DNA of 64,000 nucleotides from UBA2040 sp002384725 (GCA_963926475.1 CAWUXE010000016.1:1-64000), one strand, 5' to 3'; positions 17,249 through 26,439 are shown, counted from the first letter of the stretch. Translations and numbers: made by a program. Notes: generated by a model from the sequence alone, not told the origin.

Positions 17249-18223
17249 TTAAAAATCTTCGTCTAGGGTAAATGCTTGCGAAGAATCTCCAAGCACACCT
17301 GCTTTTTGGTATTCCCCAACTCTCTTTTCAAAGAAATTTGTTTTTCCTTGAATAGAGATCATATCCATGAAGTCGAATGGATTCACTGCATCGTATTCTT
17401 TCTTGCAACCTAATTCCATCAACAAGCGATCGGCAACGAACTCGATGTATTGTGACATGGAGTCACTGTTCATACCAATTAATCTTACAGGAATTGCGTC
17501 TGTAACAAACTCTTTCTCAATTTCTACTGCATCCAAAATGATGGTGCGGATTTCTTCTTCCGTCATTTTGTTTTGGACGTGCTCGTTGTATAATAAACAT
17601 GCAAAATCGCAATGCAATCCTTCATCACGAGAAATCAACTCGTTTGAGAAAGAAAGTCCTGGCATCAACCCTCTTTTCTTCAACCAGAAAATAGCACAGA
17701 AAGATCCTGAAAAGAAAATTCCCTCCACCGCTGCAAAAGCAACAAGGCGTTCAGCGAAATTCCCTTCATCGATCCAACGAAGTGCCCAATCTGCTTTTTT
17801 CTTCACGCAATCCAAAGTTTCGATGGCGTTGAACAAATGGTTTTTCTCTTTGGTATCCTTGATATACGTATCAATCAAAAGCGAATACGTTTCAGAGTGT
17901 ACATTCTCCATTGCGATTTGGAAACCGTAGAAGAATTTTGCTTCTGTATATTGTACTTCACTTAAAAAGTTTTCGGCCAAGTTTTCATTTACAATACCAT
18001 CAGATGCTGCAAAGAATGCAAGCACATGCTTAATGAAATGTTTTTCATCGTCGTTCAATTTGCTCTCCCAATCTACTAAATCCGATGCCAAATCGATTTC
18101 TTCTGCCGTCCAAAAACTTGCTTCTGCTCGTTTATAAAATGCCCAAATGTCATCATGTTGGATAGGAAATAGAACGAAACGGTTGTTGTTTGCCTCTAAA
18201 ATTGGTTCTTGTACTTGTGCCAT
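17249..18223 (-). CDS. nrdB: ribonucleoside-diphosphate reductase, beta subunit (class Ia)
   Basis: This 324-residue ferritin-like protein houses the dinuclear metal site and tyrosyl radical. Metal ligands and the radical residue are recognisable: Asp44 in FWTAEEID, Glu75-region helix, Glu106 and His109 in MENVHSETY, and the radical tyrosine Tyr113. Later ligands are in AVEGIFFSGSF and SRDEGLHCDF. Because the tyrosine is present, this is an ordinary class Ia enzyme rather than a radical-less class Ic. The C-terminal tail QAFTLDEDF would dock onto NrdA. It is transcribed first in the nrdB-nrdA operon. Confidence 0.96.
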   Translation of the reverse strand: MAQVQEPILEANNNRFVLFPIQHDDIWAFYKRAEASFWTAEEIDLASDLVDWESKLNDDEKHFIKHVLAFFAASDGIVNENLAENFLSEVQYTEAKFFYGFQIAMENVHSETYSLLIDTYIKDTKEKNHLFNAIETLDCVKKKADWALRWIDEGNFAERLVAFAAVEGIFFSGSFCAIFWLKKRGLMPGLSFSNELISRDEGLHCDFACLLYNEHVQNKMTEEEIRTIILDAVEIEKEFVTDAIPVRLIGMNSDSMSQYIEFVADRLLMELGCKKEYDAVNPFDFMDMISIQGKTNFFEKRVGEYQKAGVLGDSSQAFTLDEDF

Positions 18224-18673
18224 TTGTTTTTACTTTTTTTGTTCTAATCAGAACGGATTTTATAGTTTCTTTACTCGAAATTTATATTCTCAAATCGATT
18301 TTCATCGATAAAACTTGCTTCAAACAGAGCGACAACATCGTGTTTCGGACTGAGTTACAAAAATTGTCATTTTTCTTCTTTTTCACAAGGCTAAGCTTTC
18401 CACAATACTCCAACTTTATAAACATCGATGGGCTCTAGCCCACTGTTTCCTCAACCTTAACTTTATATTAACAGAGTCGCTAAAATTATCCACAATCATC
18501 TTTTTACGAATGTCAATAAATATTTATTTCGCCGTAATTGCTTCTGTACGTATAGGGTTACCTCTCAGTTATAAAATTAATCTCTTCTTTGAGTGTTGTC
18601 AAGCCAGAAATTTTGATATTTTAAACAACGAATTGTCGAAAGTTTTTTTATAAACTACTTCAACGCAAGTGAT
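18224..18673. other. intergenic region upstream of nrdB and comF-like gene
   Basis: This 450-bp AT-rich divergent gap should hold the promoters of nrdBA (minus) and the comF-like gene (plus). No exact TAnnTTTG element was found near either start. A consensus DnaA box lies at 18486-18494. No NrdR-type paired boxes were recognised. Confidence 0.55.
18486..18494 (+). promoter_or_regulatory. consensus DnaA box upstream of nrdBA
   Basis: TTATCCACA is an exact match to the strict DnaA box. It lies in the nrdB/comF divergent gap, about 260 bp from the nrdB start. DnaA boxes control nrdAB in E. coli; a similar role here is only an inference. Confidence 0.45.
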
Positions 18674-19396
18674 ATGGGAGCTAAGGTAAAATCTAAACAT
18701 TTTTTAAATAAAAACATTGAGAGTTTGGCGCATTTATTGTTCCCGAAAAAGTGTTTGATCTGTGCCACAGAATTAAATATAAATGAAAACCAAATTTGTC
18801 AAAACTGCGATTCTGAGTTGCCGCAAATGTATCTGGCTGAGGGTGAAACCACTAACCCTGTCCACAAGGTTTTTTGGGGAAGAGTTCAAATAGAAAATGC
18901 ACATGCTTGGCTTTTATATAACAAAGAGCTTTCTACAAAAGAGATTCTTCATGCGATAAAATACAAAGATAAACCTCAGCTGGCCAGAGCTATGGGCGAA
19001 AAACTGGGACAATCCATTTCGGAGTTTGAATGGATCAATACGATAGATGCGCTCATTCCCGTTCCCATTCATCCCAAAAAGAAATTTATTAGAGGGTACA
19101 ATCAAAGTGAAGAAATTGCCAAAGGGATGAAAGGCATATTGAAAATTCCGATAGACAATTATTTTTTAAAACGAAACCTGCATACGGATAGCCAAACGAA
19201 AAAAGATCGTTTCGGTCGTTGGGATAATATAGAAGGTGCTTTTCGGAGCGAGAAAAACAAAAACGCTTACCAACATATAGCCATTGTAGATGATGTAATT
19301 ACCACCGGCGCCACAATGGAACGAATAATTCATCAAATCCAAGAAAAAAATCCCGACCTTCGCATCAGCGTAATTTCACTCGCTTTTGCTCAATAA
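18674..19396 (+). CDS. ComF family phosphoribosyltransferase-like protein
   Basis: The 240-residue protein has the ComF architecture. An N-terminal zinc-ribbon is indicated by CLICATELNIN and CQNCDSELP (two CxxC pairs). A type I phosphoribosyltransferase domain follows, with LIPVPIHPKKKFIRGYNQSE and the PRPP loop HIAIVDDVITTGATM. ComF acts in the cytoplasmic steps of DNA uptake in naturally competent bacteria, perhaps linked to helicase and primosome functions. Together with dprA (5.0 kb) it suggests competence. The downstream flavin oxidoreductase ATG directly abuts its stop codon (TAAATG), so the two are co-transcribed. Confidence 0.93.
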   Translation: MGAKVKSKHFLNKNIESLAHLLFPKKCLICATELNINENQICQNCDSELPQMYLAEGETTNPVHKVFWGRVQIENAHAWLLYNKELSTKEILHAIKYKDKPQLARAMGEKLGQSISEFEWINTIDALIPVPIHPKKKFIRGYNQSEEIAKGMKGILKIPIDNYFLKRNLHTDSQTKKDRFGRWDNIEGAFRSEKNKNAYQHIAIVDDVITTGATMERIIHQIQEKNPDLRISVISLAFAQ

Positions 19397-20443
19397 ATGA
19401 AACATTTTTTAATCGTTGGTGGTGGTGTGGCCGGTTATTCCTTGACCATAGCTTTGCTTAATAAAAACACGAAAGTGACCGTTCTCGATAGTGATGAAAA
19501 TCATGGTTCGGCAGTTGCAGCAGGTCAAATTAACCCGATAGTTTTCCGACGGATGAATAAAAGTTGGCGAGCTGATGAATACATGCCAGTTGCTCGAAAT
19601 CTATATGAAGAACTGGAAAGTTTTTCTGAAACAGCGATTATCGTCGACAAGCAAATACGTCGTTTATTTGCTCATAATCAAGAACGAGATGAATGGCTCA
19701 AACGGCAAGAACTTCCTGAATACGAAATGTATTTGGAGAAATTAAGTGAAGATGATTTGAACTTTTCCCAAGCCATCAATATTTGTGGCTCGGGTCGTGT
19801 AAAACAAAGTTATTACGTTCATGCAAAGAATTTTCTTTCGGCTTGCCAGAACTACGTTTCGAATCATGAAAATGGCGCATATCGAAAATCAAAGGTCAAT
19901 CATTCCTTAGTTGATGCTGCCAAAATAGAATATAAAAAAGAAGCTTTTTCAGGAATTATATTTTGTGAAGGCTACAAAAATTTCGAAAATCCTTTCTTTA
20001 ATTTTCTGCAAGTAGACTGTACAAAAGGACAACTGATTACAGTACGTTCTCCTATCTACAAAGAGGAATCGCTGAACAGAAAATGCTTTGTAATGCCCAT
20101 TGGTAGTGGTGAATATAAAGTTGGCTCTACCTATGAATGGAATCAACCCAATGTGAAAATTGATGATGCCGCAAAAGAACTTTTACGGAGTAATTTAGCT
20201 TCCCTTGTTTCAGAGCGTTTTGAAATAATCGATCAAATTGCGGGTATTCGTCCAACAGTAAAAGACCGTAGGCCGATCATGGGGGAGCACCCTGACCTCT
20301 CTGGATTGTATATTTTCAACGGTCTTGGTGCCAAAGGGTATATGATGGCTCCACTTTTGGGACAAGAATTGGCAGAATTCATTTTGTGCGGGACGGAATT
20401 GAATAAAGAAGTTCGGCTCAATCGTTTCAAAAAGAAGTGTTAA
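19397..20443 (+). CDS. FAD-dependent oxidoreductase (DAO family)
   Basis: The 348-residue protein begins with an FAD-binding Rossmann motif, LIVGGGVAGYSLTIALL, ending in the acidic residue of TVLD about 20 residues later. A DAO-family signature follows (GSAVAAGQINPIVF). The C-terminal flavin-contact region is IAGIRPTVKDRRPIMGEHP and LYIFNGLGAKGYMMAPLLG. These features match the D-amino-acid/glycine oxidase superfamily, with resemblance to the oxidoreductase half of MnmC. The substrate is not evident. No signal peptide is seen. Coupling to comF is by adjacency only, and a competence role is not implied. Confidence 0.87.
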   Translation: MKHFLIVGGGVAGYSLTIALLNKNTKVTVLDSDENHGSAVAAGQINPIVFRRMNKSWRADEYMPVARNLYEELESFSETAIIVDKQIRRLFAHNQERDEWLKRQELPEYEMYLEKLSEDDLNFSQAINICGSGRVKQSYYVHAKNFLSACQNYVSNHENGAYRKSKVNHSLVDAAKIEYKKEAFSGIIFCEGYKNFENPFFNFLQVDCTKGQLITVRSPIYKEESLNRKCFVMPIGSGEYKVGSTYEWNQPNVKIDDAAKELLRSNLASLVSERFEIIDQIAGIRPTVKDRRPIMGEHPDLSGLYIFNGLGAKGYMMAPLLGQELAEFILCGTELNKEVRLNRFKKKC

Positions 20444-20490
20444 TCTTTCTGAATTCCGACAAGATTTGTCTTCCATGGTAAGTAATTCCT

Positions 20491-20498
20491 TAACTTTG
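20491..20498 (+). promoter_or_regulatory. -7 promoter element for the bacilliredoxin gene
   Basis: TAACTTTG matches TAnnTTTG, with TTG at 20466-20468 (22-nt spacer). The gene's ATG is at 20537, giving a leader of about 35 nt. Confidence 0.6.
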
Positions 20499-20536
20499 CA
20501 TCTAATAAACAATTAGAGATTTTAAAACACATACAT

Positions 20537-20950
20537 ATGTACCCACCAGAATTAGTTGCGCCCATGAAAGAAGATCTTACATCAGTAGGATTCAAAAGCT
20601 TGACAAGTGCAGAAGAAGTAGACAATACAGTAAAAAATAGCGAAGGAACTTTATTAATGGTTGTAAATTCAGTTTGCGGATGTGCAGCTGGAAATATGCG
20701 CCCAGGCGTAAAACAGTCCGTAACAGGAGACAAAAAACCATCTAATTTGACAACTGTTTTTGCGGGAGTTGATGGCGAAGCTGTTGCTCAAGCGCGTAAA
20801 TATTTCTTGCCTTATCCTCCAAGTTCACCATCGATTGCGTTGTTTAAGGATGGACAATTGGTTCACTTTTTAGAGCGTCACCACATTGAAGGAGGAACGG
20901 CTCAAATGATTTCAGATAATTTACAAGAGGCGTATAAGCAATTTTGCTAG
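20537..20950 (+). CDS. BrxA/BrxB family bacilliredoxin (YphP/YqiW)
   Basis: This 137-residue thioredoxin-fold protein has the CGC active site (VVNSVCGCAAGNMRPG), the signature of the YphP/YqiW family. Other family features are the start MYPPELVAPMKEDL, the YPPSSPSIALFKDG segment with a cis-proline-type strand, and the RHHIEGG motif. In Firmicutes, BrxA and BrxB remove bacillithiol from S-bacillithiolated proteins. A matching low-molecular-weight thiol role here is inferred from the family. The gene has its own promoter element and a terminator just behind it. Confidence 0.93.
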   Translation: MYPPELVAPMKEDLTSVGFKSLTSAEEVDNTVKNSEGTLLMVVNSVCGCAAGNMRPGVKQSVTGDKKPSNLTTVFAGVDGEAVAQARKYFLPYPPSSPSIALFKDGQLVHFLERHHIEGGTAQMISDNLQEAYKQFC

Positions 20951-20969
20951 TCGTTTTTTAATCAATTAT

Positions 20970-21004
20970 AATCCCGTTTTGGAGTTTCCAGAGCGGGATT
21001 TTCG
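20970..21004 (+). terminator. hairpin terminator after the bacilliredoxin gene
   Basis: AATCCCG (20970-20976) pairs with CGGGATT (20994-21000), extended inward by three pairs including wobbles. The sequence continues TTCGTTTAT. Confidence 0.7.
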
Positions 21005-21039
21005 TTTATATAAACCTCATGGGAAAACTTGGTTCATTT

Positions 21040-21690
21040 TTATAACACCAAAGCCAGGTTGATTTCATGACGTAATTTTGAATTATATAAAAGCGCACTG
21101 TAACTGTGTGAATAGGAGTGCCCCACTCTGAACTTCTCCAACAGTGTTAATCCAGCAACACTTACCTGTTGATCTATAAAATTGAAAATTCCTGTCCCTA
21201 TCCAATATTTGAATTGATACTTCAGTAAGGTCATAGCCTGAAAAAATTCATAATTATTTTGATAGTTAACGCCAATATTGGGACAAATTTCTAATCGATC
21301 TTTATTGCCGAAAGAGTAGCTGATAAAACCATTTAAATTAACCTATTCTCTGTTGGAGTGTGTCTTTTCGTTATCAGCAAAATGATTGACAGATGTCATT
21401 GTAATCAACCTATTCCAATGAAAATCAATGCCTAAATCACTTGTAAAAACAGGTTGCGTTTTTCAATTCGAATTGTTTATTAAGACCGGCTTTTACACTA
21501 TTCTCCAGATCATGAGGTATAATTTTTAGAATTAATTAATTCTATTTTTAACTTAAGTTGATTAATGACTTGAAAATAGTGATTATTATACCTTTTTCTA
21601 TAAACAACTTAGCTGAACAAGTAATGCTACGCCCCAAACAAAGTCTTTTTTGTTAACGATTTCTTTCCAACCCTGTTCTGATAAATCGTG
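21040..21690 (-). pseudogene. decayed PorP/SprF-like outer-membrane protein gene
   Basis: The 3' end (21040-21342) is open and reads as the C-terminal strands of a PorP/SprF barrel: FISYSFGNKDRLEICPNIG, MTLLKYQFKYWIGTGI, EKFRVGHSYSHSYS and LRHEINLALVL. Just upstream, an in-frame TAG at 21343-21345 interrupts the protein, and the same frame resumes with LGIDFHWNRLITMTSVNHF. Near 21457-21463 an apparent frameshift in an A-run links this to KAGLNKQFELK in another frame. Further 5', DLSEQGWKEIVNKKDFVWG and more stops appear without a usable start codon. Several disruptions make a sequencing error an unlikely sole cause. The two intact relatives lie immediately beyond the terminator at 21711. Confidence 0.75.
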
Positions 21691-21710
21691 TTTTGCACTT
21701 CATAAATTTA

Positions 21711-21747
21711 AATAAAAAAGCCCGTCACCAAATACTGGTGCGGGCTT
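21711..21747 (-). terminator. terminator of the adhesin/PorP-SprF operon
   Basis: The arms AAGCCCG-CACCA and TGGTG-CGGGCTT pair with one bulged T around the 5-nt loop AATAC. On the minus strand the hairpin is followed by a T-rich run. It lies 19 bp past the last gene of the operon. Confidence 0.8.
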
Positions 21748-21765
21748 CCTTAAGATTTTAATCGC

Positions 21766-23214
21766 CTATTCTAATTTTTGCACCCAAACCGTCGGGTATT
21801 CCGCGTATTGTTTCCTTCTCTCTAGCATCGCTGGCTCTCTGTCTGGTGAATAATACATATATACCTCTCGAACTTGAAGGTTTGAATTATACAATAACTT
21901 CGTATTCGTGTTTCCTTTTACAATGCTGGCATTTTTCCAATTGATGGCATTTTCTTCTACACCAAATGCTCCAATCACAACGTAGAATCCTTTTGGCGGA
22001 GTCGCTCCATTTTCATCTGCAAAGTCAATTGCTTGTGCCGTGCGAAACGTATTTCTTACCGACTCTGCCGTTGGCGTTCCATTGGTGATGTTCGAACCCC
22101 CAGAATTTGCTTTGCTCTTTTCTAATTCTTTGATTCGGTCTTCAAGCTCTTTTTGTTTTTTCAAAAGCTCTTCGTTAGCTTCAGTATCATCTCCTTGGTT
22201 TTCTAGATCTTCTTCCAGTCTTTCCAAATCATCTCCTTGGTTTTCTAGATCTTCTTCTAGTCTTTCCAATTCTTTCTGAAGTTTTTTGTTCAGACCCTCT
22301 TGTTCTTTCCATCGGTTACCAATTTGATAAGATAAAATAAGTTCTGATGATCTTCTCGAATACAAGTTCACCGCGCCCAAGGTAAAATCATGTGCATAGC
22401 CAACTGAGAAACCTTGGTAACGCACTCCTGCACTAAATGCAATGGCATACGTACTGTGATATGTTACACCAATCCATCCAATTTTATCGCTTTCAATAAC
22501 TCCAGAAACATCCCATTGAACAGGTGCTCCATTTGCCGCTCTTACGACAAACAAAGGGTAGAGTCTTGCCGATTTACTGTCATTTAAATCTATGTCATAC
22601 TTCAATGAACCTCTAAAGTGACGCAAAGTATTGTAATTCAAAATGTCATCGTTACTTGCTACAATCGTTGGATTATTTGAAAGCAATTGAGGCACCGCTA
22701 CTCCTAGTTGAAATCCTTTTAAATGAAGTACTGCACCAAATTCACCATTCAATGCTGTTCTGTTTTGACTCAGGCTTCCAAAAAGAATTGGGTCATTAAA
22801 ATCAATCACTTTGGCTTTAGCCATATCAACTGTAAAGTTTTGAACACCAACTCCCAACCCTAGTCTTAATCCTGAGTTATCACCAAACTTTGCGTTATAA
22901 ACAAAATTTCCCATTCCACTCGACATAGACAAAATATCCGTTTGGTCATGAAACCCGATAAAAGCCAGGCCGATTTTCCCCTCTTTCCCTTCTCCTTCAA
23001 CGGATAGGTAAGTGGTTTGTGGACTTCCTGCCACTCCGGTGAGCATACTTCTGTGAGAAGCAACGACATTTGTCATTCCTCTGAACCCTGAATATGCAGG
23101 ATTTATAGTCATCATATTTTGATGATATTGACTGCTCAAAGATAATTGCTGAGAAAAACTGCTCTCAGAAACAAGGATCGTGGCAATAAAAAGTAGTGGA
23201 TAAACTGTTCTCAT
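21766..23214 (-). CDS. PorP/SprF-family T9SS membrane protein with coiled coil and SPOR-like tail (module 2)
   Basis: The 482-residue protein has signal peptide MRTVYPLLFIATILVSESSFS. Residues ~22-300 form a PorP/SprF-type outer-membrane barrel (start QQLSLSSQYHQNMMTINPAYSGF; end SSELILSYQIGNRW). PorP/SprF proteins assist secretion or surface anchoring of type B T9SS substrates. A coiled coil at ~303-370 includes a 14-residue tandem duplication (LERLEEDLENQGDD twice). After a Ser/Gly/Thr linker, the last ~80 residues (GFYVVIGAFGVEENAINW to VWVQKLE) resemble a SPOR domain, which would bind peptidoglycan from the barrel's periplasmic side. It starts 8 bp after the adhesin it presumably serves and is a clear paralogue of the protein at 26440-27930. 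Confidence 0.88.
   Translation of the reverse strand: MRTVYPLLFIATILVSESSFSQQLSLSSQYHQNMMTINPAYSGFRGMTNVVASHRSMLTGVAGSPQTTYLSVEGEGKEGKIGLAFIGFHDQTDILSMSSGMGNFVYNAKFGDNSGLRLGLGVGVQNFTVDMAKAKVIDFNDPILFGSLSQNRTALNGEFGAVLHLKGFQLGVAVPQLLSNNPTIVASNDDILNYNTLRHFRGSLKYDIDLNDSKSARLYPLFVVRAANGAPVQWDVSGVIESDKIGWIGVTYHSTYAIAFSAGVRYQGFSVGYAHDFTLGAVNLYSRRSSELILSYQIGNRWKEQEGLNKKLQKELERLEEDLENQGDDLERLEEDLENQGDDTEANEELLKKQKELEDRIKELEKSKANSGGSNITNGTPTAESVRNTFRTAQAIDFADENGATPPKGFYVVIGAFGVEENAINWKNASIVKGNTNTKLLYNSNLQVREVYMYYSPDREPAMLERRKQYAEYPTVWVQKLE
22187..22270. repeat. 42-bp tandem duplication inside the coiled-coil coding region
   Basis: Two adjacent 42-bp units (22187-22228 and 22229-22270) differ at two positions. 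They encode the repeated LERLEEDLENQGDD segment. The near-identity indicates a recent in-frame duplication. Confidence 0.85.
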
Positions 23215-23222
23215 AATTCCTC

Positions 23223-26200
23223 TTATTTTTCGTTTCGCAATATTGTAATAGGACCTCTTAGTATTTTCGTTCCTTGTTCAATATTGATTAGGTAATAGTA
23301 TGTCGCTTCAGGCAGTGGTTTGCCATAATAGGTTCCATCCCACGTTCCATTATAATCGAATTGGTTAAAGACTATTTGACCTTCTCTATTAATTACAGTT
23401 ACCTCATTGTCTGGAAAAGATGCCAAAGCTGGTATTTGCCAAGTTTCATTGAATCCATCACCGTTCGGTGAAAACAAGTTTGGCACATAAATATTTGATG
23501 TATCAGATAATGTAGAATCAATCGGCGTGAATGTGCTGACCACTAAAATCTTTCCAACCAAAGAGTTAACGTCACAATCACCAGCAAATTCTACTACATA
23601 ATAAAAGGCTCCTGTGTCAATGGGTGTGCCAGAAAGAGTTAATAAGTTGGGTGTGCCAGGGGTATATGTAACTATAATACCTGGTGGCAAATCCGTTACC
23701 ATAACGGGTCCACCAACGCTATAAACAACTGCTGAAATTGGTGTGTTTACAAGAACGGTTTGGTCATTTGTAAATGGAGCCGAAACCAATGCAATTTGAA
23801 CATTCAATACGGTAATACTTCCATTTAAGGTATCGTTCGGGCAAACGCCACCAGAGGAAACAACTTGATAATTTGTCACTCCAACGTTAATTGGCAGGCC
23901 TGTAATAATCAGTGAGTCTCCACTCCAAGAAGAGCTTACGCCAATTGGCAGGCCTGTTACGATAGCCGTATCTGCAGCGCCAAGTAAAACATAAACAATG
24001 GAAACAATAGGCTCTCCTTCACAAAGAACTTGCGCATTCGTTCCAACAGCAGAAACTATGGCCAAACCAGCTGAATCAGCTATGGATAGTAAGCCGTAAG
24101 CCGAATCGGCAACACAACCATTTCCTGTTGTATATACCGTAAAGGGATAATCTCCGGGAGAAGTCGCTGTACCAAAAATAATTAGTGAATCTCCCTGAAC
24201 CGTTGAACTAATTCCGGCAGGTAAATTCAAAACGGAAGCTCCTGTAGCATCACTAAACGTATAAATAACGGAGTCAATAGTCGAGTTTAAACACCAGGTT
24301 TGTGTATCCGTTGCAGCAGCAGAAGCCAATATAATTTGTGGGTTTAATCCGCTCAGACTAATAAGCAATGTGTCGTTCGGGCAAAAGCCGCCTGATGCAA
24401 CCACACCAAAATTATACCCGCCAACACTCGCTGGAGTTCCTGAAATGAACAATGAATCATTTGAAAACCCTGAGGTTAATCCAGCAGGCATATTGATAAC
24501 ATACGCAGTATCCGCACCACTTGATATTTGATAAATTATCGAATCTATAGGTGTTGCACAAATGAATTGATTGTCCGTTCCAGTTGCAGAAATAAGGTTG
24601 AATCCTATCACATCAGAAATATTGATTTGTCCAAAAGCACTGTCATTGGGACAAGTTCCACCATATGCGATAACTGTATAGTCGATCAAGCCTGTCGTTA
24701 AGCCAACACCAAAAATTACAATAGAATCGCTTTGGATATTAAAATTCACTCCTGCGGGCAAGTTAATGACCGTGGCTCCAACAACAGCTCCACTATATTG
24801 ATAAATGATAGTGTCAATCGCCGTATTTAAACAAACTTCTTGAGTATCAGAAACAGGAGCGGTGATTAATGTCAAAACCGGACCTTGTTCCACGGTAATA
24901 GCGCCCGATAGTGAGTCCACTCCACACGCTGAACCTGCTGTGTACACTGTATAATTGTAAACTCCCGGAGCAGATGCCGTACCAGTAATTGTGAATACGT
25001 TCGGTGTAAAAGACCCTGTTATACCAAGTGGTAATCCGACAACAACAGCACCCGTTGCACTGCCACCAACCGTATAGGTAATATCCATAATTGAGTCATT
25101 AAAGCAAAGTAATTGATTGTCTGTTCCTGCTACGTCTAAAGTTAAAGTTGGCGCTGAATTTACTGTAATTGTTCCTAAAGCACTGTCATTGGGACAAGTT
25201 CCCCCCAAGGTAGTTACGGTATAAATAAACACCCCTGAAACGGTCGGTGTTCCAGAAATAGTAAATGTGTTGCCTGAATATACCCCCGTAATGCCTGGTG
25301 GTAAATTTGACACACTAGCACCTGTTGCAGAAATGCCCGTAGAATAAACAATATTTGTTATCGGTGTATTATTGCAGACGGTTTGATTATTGAGACCCGA
25401 AGCCAATTGTATGCCTGAATCAACATTTATTACTCCTGACAAGGTAACCGGTGTACAAGGACCTCCTGTTGTTGAAACAGTGTATGTGAAAGGCCCTGAT
25501 GGAAAGGTGGGTGTACCACTGATTGTCAATAACCCTCCAGAAAATGAACCATTTACACCAATTGGTAATCCAGAAACTATTGCTCCAGTAGCAGTACCTC
25601 CAATTGAGTACACAATATTAGAAATTGGTGTATTTACACAAACAGTTTGATTTGTTGATCCTGATGTTAAACTTAATGTTGGGCTGCCAGCTACGGTTAT
25701 AGTTCCGTTGACAGTAATTGGGGCACAGTTGGCTCCTGATGTTGTAAATGAATATGGGAAAGTTCCTGGCGTGGTCGGTGTTCCAGAATAAGTCACCATT
25801 CCGCCGCTTGAAGTGGGGGCAAATAAAGCTGTAACCCCTGAAGGGAGTGGCGGGACGGACGAAAAATTTACTGACGTTGCACCAGAAATGTCGTAAGTAA
25901 TATTGTTTAACGGTGTTCCACTACACACCGTTTGATTGTTTGTACCCGCCGCAGAAGTTAAATTCGCAGAAGCAGAGGCCAACACTGTAATGTAACCTAC
26001 TTTCAATTCGGTATCGCTGATGAGACCATTCGCAATCGTAAGAACGACATCGTAAGTTCCAGGATTATTGTAAGTAATAATCGGGTTAGTCAAACTCGAA
26101 GTTTGACCTGCTCCGCCATCAACAAAAGTCCAAGAATAAGTGGAGGCTCCAACCGATAAATCGGTAAACTGGACCGATCCGCCAACACAAATAGTGGTGG

Positions 26201-26285
26201 GAGAACCAAAGAAATCTGCGCTTTGTCCAAATGATAATGAACCAGACAAGCAAAGGAAAGTAAACAGTAAAAATCTTAAGACCAT
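23223..26285 (-). CDS. large T9SS type B repeat adhesin (module 2)
   Basis: This 1020-residue secreted protein has signal peptide MVLRFLLFTFLCLSGSLSFG and a PKD-like domain at ~20-105 (STYSWTFVDGGAGQTSS, NPGTYDVVLTI). Nine tandem Ig-like repeats of ~90 residues follow. Each has the pattern NQTVC...GLPxGV...ISGTP...YTVxxxGGxC, with two conserved cysteines probably forming a disulphide. The ninth repeat has lost the first cysteine (NDQTVLVNT). The last ~90 residues are a gliding-motility-associated C-terminal (type B sorting) domain: IYVPNLFSPNGDGFNETW, INREGQIVF, YNGTWDGTYYGKPLPEATYYYL. It is likely a surface filament or adhesin exported by T9SS with the PorP/SprF protein encoded next. It is paralogous to the 930-residue adhesin upstream. 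Confidence 0.9.
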   Translation of the reverse strand: MVLRFLLFTFLCLSGSLSFGQSADFFGSPTTICVGGSVQFTDLSVGASTYSWTFVDGGAGQTSSLTNPIITYNNPGTYDVVLTIANGLISDTELKVGYITVLASASANLTSAAGTNNQTVCSGTPLNNITYDISGATSVNFSSVPPLPSGVTALFAPTSSGGMVTYSGTPTTPGTFPYSFTTSGANCAPITVNGTITVAGSPTLSLTSGSTNQTVCVNTPISNIVYSIGGTATGAIVSGLPIGVNGSFSGGLLTISGTPTFPSGPFTYTVSTTGGPCTPVTLSGVINVDSGIQLASGLNNQTVCNNTPITNIVYSTGISATGASVSNLPPGITGVYSGNTFTISGTPTVSGVFIYTVTTLGGTCPNDSALGTITVNSAPTLTLDVAGTDNQLLCFNDSIMDITYTVGGSATGAVVVGLPLGITGSFTPNVFTITGTASAPGVYNYTVYTAGSACGVDSLSGAITVEQGPVLTLITAPVSDTQEVCLNTAIDTIIYQYSGAVVGATVINLPAGVNFNIQSDSIVIFGVGLTTGLIDYTVIAYGGTCPNDSAFGQINISDVIGFNLISATGTDNQFICATPIDSIIYQISSGADTAYVINMPAGLTSGFSNDSLFISGTPASVGGYNFGVVASGGFCPNDTLLISLSGLNPQIILASAAATDTQTWCLNSTIDSVIYTFSDATGASVLNLPAGISSTVQGDSLIIFGTATSPGDYPFTVYTTGNGCVADSAYGLLSIADSAGLAIVSAVGTNAQVLCEGEPIVSIVYVLLGAADTAIVTGLPIGVSSSWSGDSLIITGLPINVGVTNYQVVSSGGVCPNDTLNGSITVLNVQIALVSAPFTNDQTVLVNTPISAVVYSVGGPVMVTDLPPGIIVTYTPGTPNLLTLSGTPIDTGAFYYVVEFAGDCDVNSLVGKILVVSTFTPIDSTLSDTSNIYVPNLFSPNGDGFNETWQIPALASFPDNEVTVINREGQIVFNQFDYNGTWDGTYYGKPLPEATYYYLINIEQGTKILRGPITILRNEK

Positions 26286-26439
26286 GATGAATAATTTATA
26301 TAAATTCTCTTGTAATACGTTCAGTTCGCTAATAAAGTTTCATTTGGTTTCTCATTTTGTGAAAAAAATATTCTTTATAACTACTCACTTTTGGGTAGCC
26401 GCCTGCTTAATTAGCTAATTAGCAATCTTTTAGCCTCAT

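Noticed and set aside
18224..18673. Search for NrdR boxes or a B12 riboswitch before nrdBA
   Set aside because: No paired NrdR-type palindromes or cobalamin-riboswitch core were recognised by eye.
26405..26423. AT-rich palindrome TAATTAGCTAATTA between the two modules
   Set aside because: It is only 14 bp of low-complexity AT sequence with no T-tract in the direction of transcription, so it is not called a terminator or operator.
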